A DNA stretch of 16,905 nt, taken from NCBI GenBank assembly GCA_964539115.1, contig CAZIHY010000048.1, forward strand, positions 1-16,905, read 5' to 3'. The translations under genes were made by a program, and so were the position numbers. The notes beneath the pieces were generated by a model that saw nothing but the letters and a program-made list of their open reading frames with translations, did no database searches and was not told where the DNA came from. Of the stretch, positions 1 through 6,430 are shown piece after piece. The stretch is from CAKSXP01 sp964539115. Lineage in GTDB: Bacteria > Bacillota > Clostridia > Oscillospirales > Oscillospiraceae. Every line of letters begins with the position of its first letter. Positions within the stretch are counted from its first letter, which is position 1.

Positions 1-813
1 GGGATATGCTTTTTGCTCCGCGTCAAACCGCGCATTTGCGCGGACGGTGTCCGCCGATGCGGCGAGAAAGCTTGTAAGGACTTCCTCAAACGTATCCTGT
101 GGGACATAGGCGGTTATGCCGTCGCCGGTCCCGAAAGCTGCGCGCAGCCCGGATGTGCTGTCAATGTCCCACAGCGTTCCGAACAATGCGTTCAGATCTG
201 GCCCGGACATGTCATCCGCGCTCCAGTCCGTTGTGAAGAAGTTCATGTTCATATATCCGATGGGGGATATATACTTTTCGCAAAGCGAGTTCAGATATTC
301 GTCCTGAGCCTCCATGCGCAGAAACACGCGCTCGTCCGGCGCGCTGAAAGTGAAATAGCCGCCGTCCGTCAGCGTAAAATCTGCTGCCGTGAAATCCTCA
401 GCGTAGGTCTGTTCCGGCGTTGAAGCGTCCCAGTAGATGCGGGAGACTGTGCATGCGCCGTTTTTGTTCAGGTCATAGCGGAGAAATCCGCCGTCCGGAC
501 AGACTATAAACAGCGAGACGCTTTCTGTTTCGCCCGCGCAGAAGCTCTTTATCTGCTCATTGCCGCGTATCCCGGACATGGCGGAGCTGTCTGTTACGGC
601 ATATCCGTCTCCTGCGATGGAGGCGACGATGGCCTAGACAGCTTCGTCATCGAGATGTACGTTAATTGTCTCGCCTTTCTCGGCGGCGCGGTACAGCGTG
701 CGGTAACTGCGCGCGATCGCTATATTCTCTTTTTCGAGCTTATCCATTTTGGACCCGCATGCGCACGAAAAGCACAAAGCGAGCAGGCAAAGAAATATTT
801 GTCTAATCTTCAT
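1..813 (-). pseudogene. Lipoprotein-like gene broken by an amber codon (partial at left edge)
   Basis: This is the fourth gene of the moxR-type operon and runs off the left edge of the window. Translation starts at the ATG at 811-813, which overlaps the end of the preceding membrane-protein gene by 11 bp, so it was probably translationally coupled. The N-terminus is a short lipoprotein-style signal (K-R at the start, a hydrophobic LCLLALCFS core, then Cys residues near positions 18-20 followed by GSK). After codon 59 there is an in-frame TAG at 634-636. The same frame then stays open for 211 codons to base 1 with normal coding character (aromatic- and Asp/Gly-rich, segments such as NMNFFTTDWS). 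That pattern suggests a recent nonsense mutation, for example CAG to TAG, or a sequencing error. I do not recognise the family. By position it would be an envelope protein working with the DUF58/DUF4129 proteins (inference). Confidence 0.6.
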
Positions 814-2083
814 CCGTTTTTTTCCGTAACTTTTTTATCTCTGTCATCGAGCGGCGGGCGTTTTCGCCGCCGGCCTCAGCAGGAACTATACCGCCGTAAC
901 GCAGGGCGCTGTAATCGGCGGAGAGCTGTTGGAGCGTGCCGCTCTCTCCTAGTGCAAGCTCCAGCGGCGTTTTGGTCTCGGTACCGCAGGCGCGCTTAAA
1001 TTCACGGAAGGCGAAGCGCACACGTTCAGAGTCGGTTTTCATATCCGCAAAGCCGGGTTTGCGCCGCAGCCGTTCCAGCATGTCGCGCAATCCCTGACGG
1101 CCCTTTGCAAGTAAGTCCCCGAGATCGAGCGTGCTTTCAACTTCGTCCGCGTCATCCAAATCGGCGAAGAGCCTTCGCACGCGCGGCCTTCGCTTACGCT
1201 CGCGCTTTTCTCGGGATTTTATAAGACGGTAGATATATATGGCGATAAGCACCACGCAGAAGATCGTCAGCGACAGAAGAAAGGCGTAGACGAGGTATTT
1301 CCATGCGCCAGGCTCAACGTCAGCTATAGGTTCTGCGGCCTCCTGCGGTACACTCATGTCCATAACGACATCGCGCTCGGGAAACAGGCTCTTAATGAAG
1401 TTCCATATCGCGGAGAGGATGCTCCACACGCCGGTTATGATGAAAGTCAGCAGCTTCTGAATTATGCCGGTTGCTGCGACTGCGAAAGCTGCTATCACAA
1501 AACCGGAGAGAAGCAGAAAGTTTTTCCCGCGTATTCCTGCGGGCGTGCGGCTGCCGGCCCCGTGCGAGCCGTCAAAGACGCTCTTGAAATTTGCGCACAG
1601 CAGGCAGAGCGCAAAATCCGCGACCGCGCAGATGGAAACGATAGTTGAGCCTTTGTGTGAGAAGTAAACGAGGACGATGTCGAGCAGGTAGACCACAATG
1701 GAAGCGGCCAAAAGTGCCTGAGGGTAGACAGGGACCGCCCGCCCGCCGGCATAGCATAAAAGCGCTGACGGGACGATCATCGCAATGGCTGGGATGAGCC
1801 CGCCAAGCGCCTGCGGGAGCGTGATAAGCGCCGCGAGTCCCACTGAGAATATGACGGATAAAACGCGGAAAAGTGCGAACCGAAGCTTATTTTTTCCGGA
1901 GCAGAGCCTTCCGGCTATATACGCGGGCATCAGCGCGAGGCCGGAAACGGCCCAAGTGCAGCATCCGCTGTCTTTAGCAAACAGCCGCTCGATGACAAGG
2001 GCCATCGCAAAGGCCATAAGAGCGCTGAGCACAAAGCCGAGGGCCTCCTCCGCGAGCCTGAGGACAGTGCTTCGCTTTATCAT
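803..2083 (-). CDS. Multi-pass membrane protein with C-terminal DUF4129-like segment
   Basis: 426-aa integral membrane protein, third gene of the operon. Hydrophobic segments lie near residues 14-31, 43-60, 68-90, 95-113, 120-141, 147-165, 189-208 and 262-287. A strongly basic stretch follows the last one (KSREKRERKRRPRVRR, from about 289). The cytoplasmic tail at about 353-397 carries the DUF4129-type pattern: R-V-R-x-A-F-R-E-F, then KTPLELAL, then L-S-x-D-Y-S-A-L-R-Y-G-G. In many bacteria DUF4129 sits at the end of a membrane transglutaminase-like protein encoded next to MoxR and DUF58. Here no transglutaminase Cys/His/Asp core is visible, so only the membrane and DUF4129 parts are present. 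The ATG at 2081-2083 overlaps the upstream stop as ATGA. The stop is TAG at 803-805. Its exact role is unknown; a cell-envelope function is inferred from context. Confidence 0.75.
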   Translation of the reverse strand: MIKRSTVLRLAEEALGFVLSALMAFAMALVIERLFAKDSGCCTWAVSGLALMPAYIAGRLCSGKNKLRFALFRVLSVIFSVGLAALITLPQALGGLIPAIAMIVPSALLCYAGGRAVPVYPQALLAASIVVYLLDIVLVYFSHKGSTIVSICAVADFALCLLCANFKSVFDGSHGAGSRTPAGIRGKNFLLLSGFVIAAFAVAATGIIQKLLTFIITGVWSILSAIWNFIKSLFPERDVVMDMSVPQEAAEPIADVEPGAWKYLVYAFLLSLTIFCVVLIAIYIYRLIKSREKRERKRRPRVRRLFADLDDADEVESTLDLGDLLAKGRQGLRDMLERLRRKPGFADMKTDSERVRFAFREFKRACGTETKTPLELALGESGTLQQLSADYSALRYGGIVPAEAGGENARRSMTEIKKLRKKTDED

Positions 2084-3159
2084 GCCTGCGCACCTCCCAT
2101 CGGTATGTACAGGACGGTATTACCGAGCCTGCGCAGAGCCTGGGCGCGCTGCTCAAGTTCCTCGTCCCAATATGCCGAGACGCAGAGAATATCCATCATT
2201 CCCGTGCGTCTTTCGATCTCTGAGTCCAAGAGAGAGTCAAAGCTGATGCGTTTTTCGATCTTCGTGACCGCCAGCGCTTCGAGTACAGCGTCAAGCCCAC
2301 GGCTGCCGGGCTCCACAGAGATGGGCTCCGCACCGCCGTCGAGAGTGCTTCCGGCGTTCACGCGAAGTCCCGGGGACATACCGTTTTCACGCCCCCAGGC
2401 GGCGAGGCTTGACGCGATGCTTATCCCGCGTTCGATGACCTCAGTTTCCTCCGGCTCCATTCCGCCCCAGAGATCCGCACGTATCTGTGTATTTAAAAGT
2501 ATAAGCAGCCTCGGTTCGACGGTGTAGTCGCGCTGGTTGACGTAAAGCTCATCCATTCTCGCCGTTGCCGCCCAGTTGACGTCCCGACGCGAGTCGCCGG
2601 CGCGGTATTCGCGTACTCCGCTTGTCAGTATCGGGTCGGGGTCCGTCCAGCGGCGGATGCTGACCTCGCCCTGCCACTGCAGGGCCTCGCGAGGCAGCTC
2701 ATCCGGACGCGCCGGCGCGGGATAGACAAGAAGTTTTGCCTCGGATGAGCAGTCGCGCGATCTCGAGACAAGGCCGAGCATATCTCCTGCCGTCAGCGAG
2801 ACGTTAGAGCAGTTATAGGCTCCGCGTCTGTCCGGCGTCACGGCATGGCGCCGGGTGATGCGCTTATAGCTGCCGAGGAAGAACACACTTCTGTGAAAGC
2901 GCTCTCTCTGAATGTCAAGATTTTCCTGACGCCCGAAGTGCAGATGGGGCGACACGGCGCTTTCGACCCGCAGCCAGGGAACGGGAAGCAGCTTGTTGTT
3001 TTCGATGACCTCGACAAGGCTTACCGTTTCGCCGGCATATATTCTCTTTTTCTCAAAAAAGCGCTTGTATTCAATGTTTTTCAGCCCCTTGCGGCTGTAA
3101 AGCGCGACCTGACACAGCGCAAGCAGGCAAACAACGAGTATCAGCCGGAATACGGTCAT
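2080..3159 (-). CDS. DUF58 domain-containing protein
   Basis: 359-aa protein, second gene of the operon. It has one N-terminal hydrophobic helix (about residues 4-21), so it is probably membrane-anchored. The DUF58 hallmark is clear at residues 183-201: REYRAGD, then RRDVNWAATAR. This precedes a von Willebrand A-like beta strand (LLILLNT, about 218-224). DUF58 proteins are commonly encoded with MoxR-type AAA+ ATPases and are thought to be their partners or substrates, possibly in assembly or activation of envelope complexes; the biochemical role is not settled. The ATG at 3157-3159 is preceded by an AAAGG-type ribosome binding site. It lies 13 bp after the moxR stop and overlaps the next gene by 4 bp (ATGA), so the genes are almost certainly co-transcribed. 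Confidence 0.88.
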   Translation of the reverse strand: MTVFRLILVVCLLALCQVALYSRKGLKNIEYKRFFEKKRIYAGETVSLVEVIENNKLLPVPWLRVESAVSPHLHFGRQENLDIQRERFHRSVFFLGSYKRITRRHAVTPDRRGAYNCSNVSLTAGDMLGLVSRSRDCSSEAKLLVYPAPARPDELPREALQWQGEVSIRRWTDPDPILTSGVREYRAGDSRRDVNWAATARMDELYVNQRDYTVEPRLLILLNTQIRADLWGGMEPEETEVIERGISIASSLAAWGRENGMSPGLRVNAGSTLDGGAEPISVEPGSRGLDAVLEALAVTKIEKRISFDSLLDSEIERRTGMMDILCVSAYWDEELEQRAQALRRLGNTVLYIPMGGAQA

Positions 3160-3172
3160 TTCGCGCCGCCTT

Positions 3173-4114
3173 TCAGTCGCTTATATTCTCTGAGGGGACG
3201 GGGACGCTGCCCAGCACCGAGTTTATGATGTCACTGGCTCTTGTGCTGCTGCCGTAGCCGGAGCGAACGACGAGCCTGTGCGCAAACACCGGCTGCGCCA
3301 GTTCGCGTACATCATCGGGAAGGACATAGCTGCGCCCGCGGATGGCCGCCAGCGCCTGGGATGCGCGCAGCATTGAGAGCATGCCGCGCGGACTGACGCC
3401 GAGCGAGACCTCTTCATGGGCGCGTGTTGCTTCCGTCAGAGCTGCAATATACTCGCGCACGGGTTCCGAGCAGCGCACGGAGAGCACCCCACGCTGGGCG
3501 GCAATGATCTCATCTCCAGTGGCGACGGCGCCCAGCTCGTCGAGCGGGCTTGAGGTTATGAACCTGTCGAGAATTGCGAGATTTCCCGCCCTGTCGGGAT
3601 AGCCGGGGGTGACGCGCATGAGGAATCTGTCCATCTGCGCCTCTGGCAGAGCGTAGGTCCCGGACTGCTCGACAGGGTTTTCGGTCGCAATCACAAGAAA
3701 CGGTTCCGAGAGCGGGCGTGTCACACCGTCTGTTGTGACCTGCCGTTCTTCCATGCACTCGAGCAGCGCTGACTGCGTGCGCGGAGTCGCGCGGTTTATC
3801 TCATCCGCAAGAAGGATGTTCGTGAACACCGGACCGGGGGCAAATTCGAACTTTTCGCTTGCCCTGTTATAGACCGAGATCCCAGTGACGTCCGAAGGAA
3901 GCATATCGGGTGTAAACTGTATGCGGGAAAAGTCGCAGCTGACGCTCTTTGCCAGCGATTTGGCCATGACTGTTTTTCCCGTCCCGGGAACGTCCTCAAG
4001 AAGGATGTGTCCTCTGGCGAGAAACGCGGCGGTTATGAGCTCCATTGTCTCGTGCCTGCCGACTATCACGCGGGAGATGTTTTCGGTGATTTTTCCGGCC
4101 AAATTGGCTATCAT
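3173..4114 (-). CDS. MoxR-type AAA+ ATPase
   Basis: First gene of the operon, a MoxR-family AAA+ ATPase of 313 aa, a normal length for the family. From the chosen ATG (4112-4114), Walker A GTGKT is at residues 44-48, Walker B LLADEINRA at 101-109, and the sensor-1 type ATENP motif follows at about 143-147. MoxR ATPases act as chaperone-like remodelling enzymes, usually on von Willebrand A/DUF58 partners, and such a partner follows directly. The open frame extends to a TTG at 4276, but that would begin inside the pyrophosphatase gene and cross both its terminator and the promoter seen at 4159-4187, so it is rejected. A GTG at 4133-4135 is a possible alternative start giving 320 aa. The start is therefore uncertain by 7 codons. 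Confidence 0.9.
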   Translation of the reverse strand: MIANLAGKITENISRVIVGRHETMELITAAFLARGHILLEDVPGTGKTVMAKSLAKSVSCDFSRIQFTPDMLPSDVTGISVYNRASEKFEFAPGPVFTNILLADEINRATPRTQSALLECMEERQVTTDGVTRPLSEPFLVIATENPVEQSGTYALPEAQMDRFLMRVTPGYPDRAGNLAILDRFITSSPLDELGAVATGDEIIAAQRGVLSVRCSEPVREYIAALTEATRAHEEVSLGVSPRGMLSMLRASQALAAIRGRSYVLPDDVRELAQPVFAHRLVVRSGYGSSTRASDIINSVLGSVPVPSENISD

Positions 4115-4158
4115 TCCAACGTCCAATCTGTTCACTCCGATCTCGTAATATTGGAAAT

Positions 4159-4187
4159 ATTCTAACACATACAGTGGGATATTACAA
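4159..4187 (-). promoter_or_regulatory. Promoter of the moxR-DUF58 operon
   Basis: On the minus strand, a -35 TTGTAA (4182-4187) is separated by 17 bp from a -10 TAGAAT (4159-4164) preceded by TGT, an extended -10. Transcription would start near 4152, 38 nt before the ATG at 4114 or 17 nt before the alternative GTG at 4135. It lies just downstream of the pyrophosphatase terminator. Confidence 0.6.
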
Positions 4188-4225
4188 ATCGTATTTCGCA
4201 CTGACGGGATATATGACGCCGTGGA

Positions 4226-4258
4226 AAAAGCGGAACTGCCGCAGGCAGTTCCGCTTTT
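4226..4258 (-). terminator. Rho-independent terminator of the pyrophosphatase gene
   Basis: A perfect 15-bp inverted repeat (4226-4240 with 4244-4258, core CGGAACTGCC / GGCAGTTCCG) with a 3-nt loop begins 8 bp after the pyrophosphatase stop codon. On the minus strand the stem ends in a run of five U. It insulates the moxR operon from upstream transcription. Confidence 0.92.
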
Positions 4259-4266
4259 AACGTGAT

Positions 4267-4800
4267 TTATTTGCAAAAGTTGTCGATGTAGTTATCCAGT
4301 GCGCTGCGGACTATATCGACCGCCGCTTCGCGGCCGTTGACGTCGCCGGGAACAGTTTCCTTGCCCTCAAGCGCTTTATAAACGGCAAAGAAATGTATCA
4401 TCTCCTCGAAAATGTGCTCAGGCAGCTGGGAGATGTCGCTGTATCCGTTGTATGTCGGGTCCGAAAAAGGTATGGCGATGATCTTCTCGTCATTTTTCCC
4501 GCCGTCCAGCATGGAAATATAACCGATCGGATAGCAGCGTACAAGGGTCAGCGGCTCAAGAGGCTCGGAGCAGAGCACGAGAACGTCAAGCGGATCGCCG
4601 TCGTCGCCGTAGCTTCTCGGGATGAAGCCATAGTTTGCCGGATAATGGGTGGAGGTGTGCAGTATGCGGTCAAGGATTATAAGACCGGTCTCCTTATCCA
4701 GTTCATACTTTTTCTTACCGCCTTTCGGTATCTCGATAACAGCGATAAAATCGTCGGGCTTTATGCGCTTGGGGTCAATGTCGTGCCAGATGTTGCTCAT
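4267..4800 (-). CDS. ppa: Inorganic pyrophosphatase, family I
   Basis: 177-aa soluble enzyme that hydrolyses pyrophosphate to two phosphates in the cytoplasm, pulling biosynthetic reactions forward. The family I signature DGDPLDV is at residues 67-73, giving the metal-binding Asp residues 67, 69 and 72. The second Asp pair of the family is seen at 99 and 104 (MLDGGKNDEK). The substrate-binding stretch PKGGKKKYE (25-33) and HYPANYGFIPRSYG (52-65) are also intact. The length matches bacterial family I enzymes. The ATG at 4798-4800 follows an AGGA site 8 nt upstream. It has its own promoter (4840-4868) and a strong terminator, so it is mainly monocistronic, although no terminator separates it from the DUF2798 gene upstream. 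Confidence 0.95.
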   Translation of the reverse strand: MSNIWHDIDPKRIKPDDFIAVIEIPKGGKKKYELDKETGLIILDRILHTSTHYPANYGFIPRSYGDDGDPLDVLVLCSEPLEPLTLVRCYPIGYISMLDGGKNDEKIIAIPFSDPTYNGYSDISQLPEHIFEEMIHFFAVYKALEGKETVPGDVNGREAAVDIVRSALDNYIDNFCK

Positions 4801-4839
4801 GTTTTTATCCTGCCTTTACCATGTATAAGGATGAATATG

Positions 4840-4868
4840 ATTATACATGCACGCGGCGGTAAATTCAA
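4840..4868 (-). promoter_or_regulatory. Promoter of the pyrophosphatase gene
   Basis: Minus-strand TTGAAT (4863-4868), 17-bp spacer, perfect TATAAT (4840-4845). The predicted start near 4833 leaves a leader of about 33 nt. The -35 ends only a few bases after the stop codon of the DUF2798 gene (4873-4875). Confidence 0.75.
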
Positions 4869-4872
4869 TCGG

Positions 4873-5427
4873 TCATGCTGCTTTTTTTGCTTTGCGGCAA
4901 AAAATCGCTTTGAAAATCGTTCTGACCAGGGGCTGGATAAAGAACAGCTGTGTGAAATAGGCGAACGGGAAGTTGAAGCAGACGAGCTTGAGCCAGTTGG
5001 CAATGAGCGTTATAAAATTAAAGCCGGCGTAATAGGGGTAATAGATGATCGCTGCGATAAGGCTCATCGCCGGGCACATCAGTCCGACGGTGGCGCAGAT
5101 TATCGCGCATTCAAACATGACCGGATGCGTCGAGGCGGGATCAAAAACCTTTGCGGCCAGCTTGAAAGAGCAGGGGGAGCCCATAATGTTCTCCAGCAGA
5201 AACGCGAACGCGAACTCTATAAGGACGACAGCCCATATTGGAAGCATTCCGCCGAACATGTAAACTCCGCCCTGTGCCCTGATGGCGCCGAGAACGCTGC
5301 TGGTGCCGGTCACGTCCATCAGTATGCTGCCGTTGACGACATACAGGCTGTAAAAAACATAGGCATGGACGGTGAAAACGACGGTGATAAACGCAAAAAT
5401 CACCTTCTGGAACTTGTTGGATGGCAT
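4873..5427 (-). CDS. DUF2798-type four-helix membrane protein
   Basis: 184-aa hydrophobic protein. The opening MPSNKFQKVIFAFITVVF and the later LMCPAMSLIAAIIYY resemble DUF2798 proteins of Clostridia (family call from memory of the pattern). Likely membrane helices are at residues about 7-29, 63-83, 105-130 and 150-168, with a basic cytoplasmic tail rich in Lys. No catalytic motif is visible and the function is unknown. The frame is open up to 5493, but the start is placed at the ATG at 5425-5427 because it has a strong AGGAGAG site 7 nt upstream; the extra 22 codons cover the structured leader. It lies between the DtxR-type repressor gene and ppa, has its own promoter, and no terminator is seen after it. 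Confidence 0.78.
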   Translation of the reverse strand: MPSNKFQKVIFAFITVVFTVHAYVFYSLYVVNGSILMDVTGTSSVLGAIRAQGGVYMFGGMLPIWAVVLIEFAFAFLLENIMGSPCSFKLAAKVFDPASTHPVMFECAIICATVGLMCPAMSLIAAIIYYPYYAGFNFITLIANWLKLVCFNFPFAYFTQLFFIQPLVRTIFKAIFCRKAKKAA

Positions 5428-5453
5428 GTTTTTCTCTCCTTTTTTGCTTTGCT

Positions 5454-5544
5454 GACACAAAAAAACACAAGCGGTTACAGCTATCTGCCACAAGGAAATA
5501 AATGTCCCGTGATCAGATTTACGTGCTGCGCACCACTTGTGTCG
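5454..5544 (-). other. Structured leader / terminator-like attenuator before the DUF2798 gene
   Basis: In the minus-strand transcript, the arm ACACAAGUGG (from 5533-5542) pairs with CCGCUUGUGU (5465-5474) over 10 bp including one G-U, immediately followed by a U run (5459-5464). This is the shape of an intrinsic terminator closing a branched loop of about 58 nt. Inside it are a GUGC-GCA-GCAC hairpin and an AUCUG...CAGAU hairpin with further inner pairs. The 5' arm also complements an internal CUUGUG (5489-5494) and, as GACACAA, a UUGUGUC after the U run (5454-5460), so mutually exclusive folds are possible. No known riboswitch class was recognised. The structure lies between the promoter (5577-5606) and the ribosome binding site (about 5434-5440). 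Confidence 0.5.
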
Positions 5545-5576
5545 TTATGCATCCATGTTATTGATTTTTCAAAAGA

Positions 5577-5606
5577 AGGATATCATTTTTGGCTGTAAAA
5601 AGTCAA
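5577..5606 (-). promoter_or_regulatory. Promoter of the DUF2798 gene
   Basis: Minus-strand TTGACT (5601-5606), 18-bp spacer, TATCCT (5577-5582) preceded by TGA (extended -10). It begins directly after the stop of the DtxR-type gene and predicts a leader of about 140 nt that contains the structured element at 5454-5544. Confidence 0.5.
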
Positions 5607-5618
5607 GCGAAAACTATG

Positions 5619-6005
5619 TCAGTCCCCGTTTTCGGGAAGAACTTTGCCCAACGCGTGGGCCTTGATGCAGCGGAAGGTCTCGTCGCTCAGATCGTGCTCA
5701 ATTTTGCAGGCGTCCTCCGCCGCAACGTCGGGATCGACGCCGAGACGGATGAAGAACGCTGTCAAAAGCTTGTGCCTCTCATAAATGCGTTTCGCAATTT
5801 CCTCTCCGGCTGGCAGAAGGGTTATAAAGCCGTCCGAGTCCATCTCGATATAACCGTTTTCGCGCAGCTTCTTCATAGCGACGCTGACACTGGGCTTGGA
5901 GAAGCCGAGCTCAGTTGCAATATCAATTGAGCGTACGACGCCATGGGCCTCATGCAGTCTCAATATTGTCTCAAGATAATTTTCCGAGGATTCATAAATA
6001 TTCAT
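5619..6005 (-). CDS. DtxR-family metal-dependent repressor (iron type, two-domain)
   Basis: 128-aa transcriptional repressor that should bind DNA when loaded with a divalent metal, here most likely Fe(II). An N-terminal winged helix (about residues 8-65, including SIDIATELGFSKPSVSVAMKKLRENGYIE) is followed by a dimerisation/metal domain (about 66-125). There is no C-terminal SH3-like domain, as in MntR. By hand alignment, His78 and the Cys100-Glu103-His104 set match DtxR His79 and Cys102-Glu105-His106; MntR has Glu at the Cys position. Asn9 replaces DtxR Met10 and MntR Asp8. Cys at this site and divergence from feo genes favour iron sensing. The ATG at 6003-6005 has a GAGAGG site. Its promoter contains a palindrome shared with the feo operon, so autoregulation is likely. 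Confidence 0.9.
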   Translation of the reverse strand: MNIYESSENYLETILRLHEAHGVVRSIDIATELGFSKPSVSVAMKKLRENGYIEMDSDGFITLLPAGEEIAKRIYERHKLLTAFFIRLGVDPDVAAEDACKIEHDLSDETFRCIKAHALGKVLPENGD

Positions 6006-6038
6006 AATTTTTTTCCTCTCAGAATAGATTCTTCTAAC

Positions 6039-6067
6039 AGATTAGCACAAACTAGCCGTTTTGGCAA
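6039..6067 (-). promoter_or_regulatory. Promoter of the DtxR-type gene
   Basis: Minus-strand TTGCCA (6062-6067), 17-bp spacer, TAATCT (6039-6044) with an upstream TGC (extended -10). The predicted start near 6032 gives a leader of about 27 nt. The operator at 6040-6057 fills the spacer and overlaps the -10, so bound repressor should block RNA polymerase. Confidence 0.5.
6040..6057. promoter_or_regulatory. Operator-like palindrome in the repressor promoter
   Basis: GATTAGC-ACAA-ACTAGCC, a degenerate member of the 18-bp family seen at 6128 and 6163, matching GGTTAGCAAAAGCTAACC at 14 of 18 positions. It sits between -35 and -10 of the repressor gene's own promoter. Confidence 0.6.
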
Positions 6068-6084
6068 GAAAATCGAAAAAAACA

Positions 6085-6113
6085 TTGACAAATTCATAAA
6101 GGAGCGATATATT
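6085..6113 (+). promoter_or_regulatory. Promoter of the feo operon
   Basis: Perfect TTGACA (6085-6090), 17-bp spacer, TATATT (6108-6113). Transcription should start near 6120, giving an 82-nt leader before feoA. The first operator begins at about +8 and the second at about +43, both downstream of the start. Confidence 0.8.
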
Positions 6114-6127
6114 ATATATTGTATTTG

Positions 6128-6145
6128 GGTTAGCAAAAGCTAACT
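6128..6145. promoter_or_regulatory. Iron-box operator 1 of the feo operon
   Basis: GGTTAGCAAAAGCTAACT: two 7-bp arms, perfect but for the outermost pair, around AAAA. It starts about 8 bp after the predicted transcription start, a classic repression position. The likely ligand is the divergently encoded DtxR-type protein (inference from position and from the related sequence in that protein's own promoter). Confidence 0.8.
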
Positions 6146-6162
6146 CATATATAAATGGCACA

Positions 6163-6180
6163 GGTTAGCAAAAGCTAACC
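6163..6180. promoter_or_regulatory. Iron-box operator 2 of the feo operon
   Basis: GGTTAGCAAAAGCTAACC, a perfect 7-bp inverted repeat around AAAA, 35 bp centre-to-centre from operator 1 and 10 bp before the feoA ribosome binding site. In RNA it would form a stable hairpin just upstream of that site, so a role in the transcript is an alternative. Confidence 0.8.
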
Positions 6181-6201
6181 TTTGATAAGAGAGGGCTGGA
6201 A

Positions 6202-6414
6202 ATGATGCCTCTTACAATGGCAAAGGCGGGCGAGACCGTCATTATTCGCAAAATAACCGGAAAGGATGAGGTGCGTCAGCATCTTGCTGAGCTCGGTTTC
6301 GTTGTGGACGGAAAGATAACTGTTATCAGCGAGATATCGGGAAATCTGATCCTTCAGGTTAAAGACAGCCGCGTCGCGCTCGACCGCACAATGGCAAACC
6401 GAATCATGATTTGA
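6202..6414 (+). CDS. feoA: FeoA domain protein (first copy)
   Basis: 70-aa cytoplasmic protein of the FeoA type, an SH3-like small beta-barrel that assists the FeoB ferrous transporter. The family layout is present: MPLTMAKAGETVIIRKITG at the start, VRQHLAELGFVVDGKITVISEISGNLILQVKDSRVALDRTMANRIMI-type strands, with the typical LGF-x-x-G turn (residues about 31-36). Two adjacent ATG codons (6202 and 6205) are possible starts; AGAGGG lies 6-9 nt upstream. It is the first gene of the operon and is 16 bp from the second feoA. It is clearly different in sequence from that copy, so the two are not a recent duplication. Confidence 0.92.
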   Translation: MMPLTMAKAGETVIIRKITGKDEVRQHLAELGFVVDGKITVISEISGNLILQVKDSRVALDRTMANRIMI

Positions 6415-6430
6415 GAGGAAGGAAGAAGGC

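Noticed and set aside
634..636. TAG read as an amino acid (pyrrolysine or suppressed amber)
   Set aside because: No pyrrolysine genes are in view, the gene is not a methyltransferase, and TAG is used as a true stop in the overlapping neighbour gene.
4115..4276. N-terminal extension of the MoxR-type ATPase to a TTG at 4276
   Set aside because: It would start inside ppa, cross a strong terminator and the operon's own promoter, and add 54 residues not expected for the family.
5465..5485. T-box-like sequence (CUGUAACCGC) in the DUF2798 leader
   Set aside because: It only partly matches the T-box core, no Stem I or specifier loop is visible, the leader is too short, and the gene is not an amino-acid gene.
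4393..5598. 401-codon plus-strand open frame across ppa and the DUF2798 gene
   Set aside because: It runs antisense through two well-supported genes and their promoters and resembles no family.
6128..6180. The two leader palindromes as intrinsic terminators
   Set aside because: No U run follows either one, the stems are only 7 bp, and their sequence recurs in a related form in the opposite promoter, which fits operators better.
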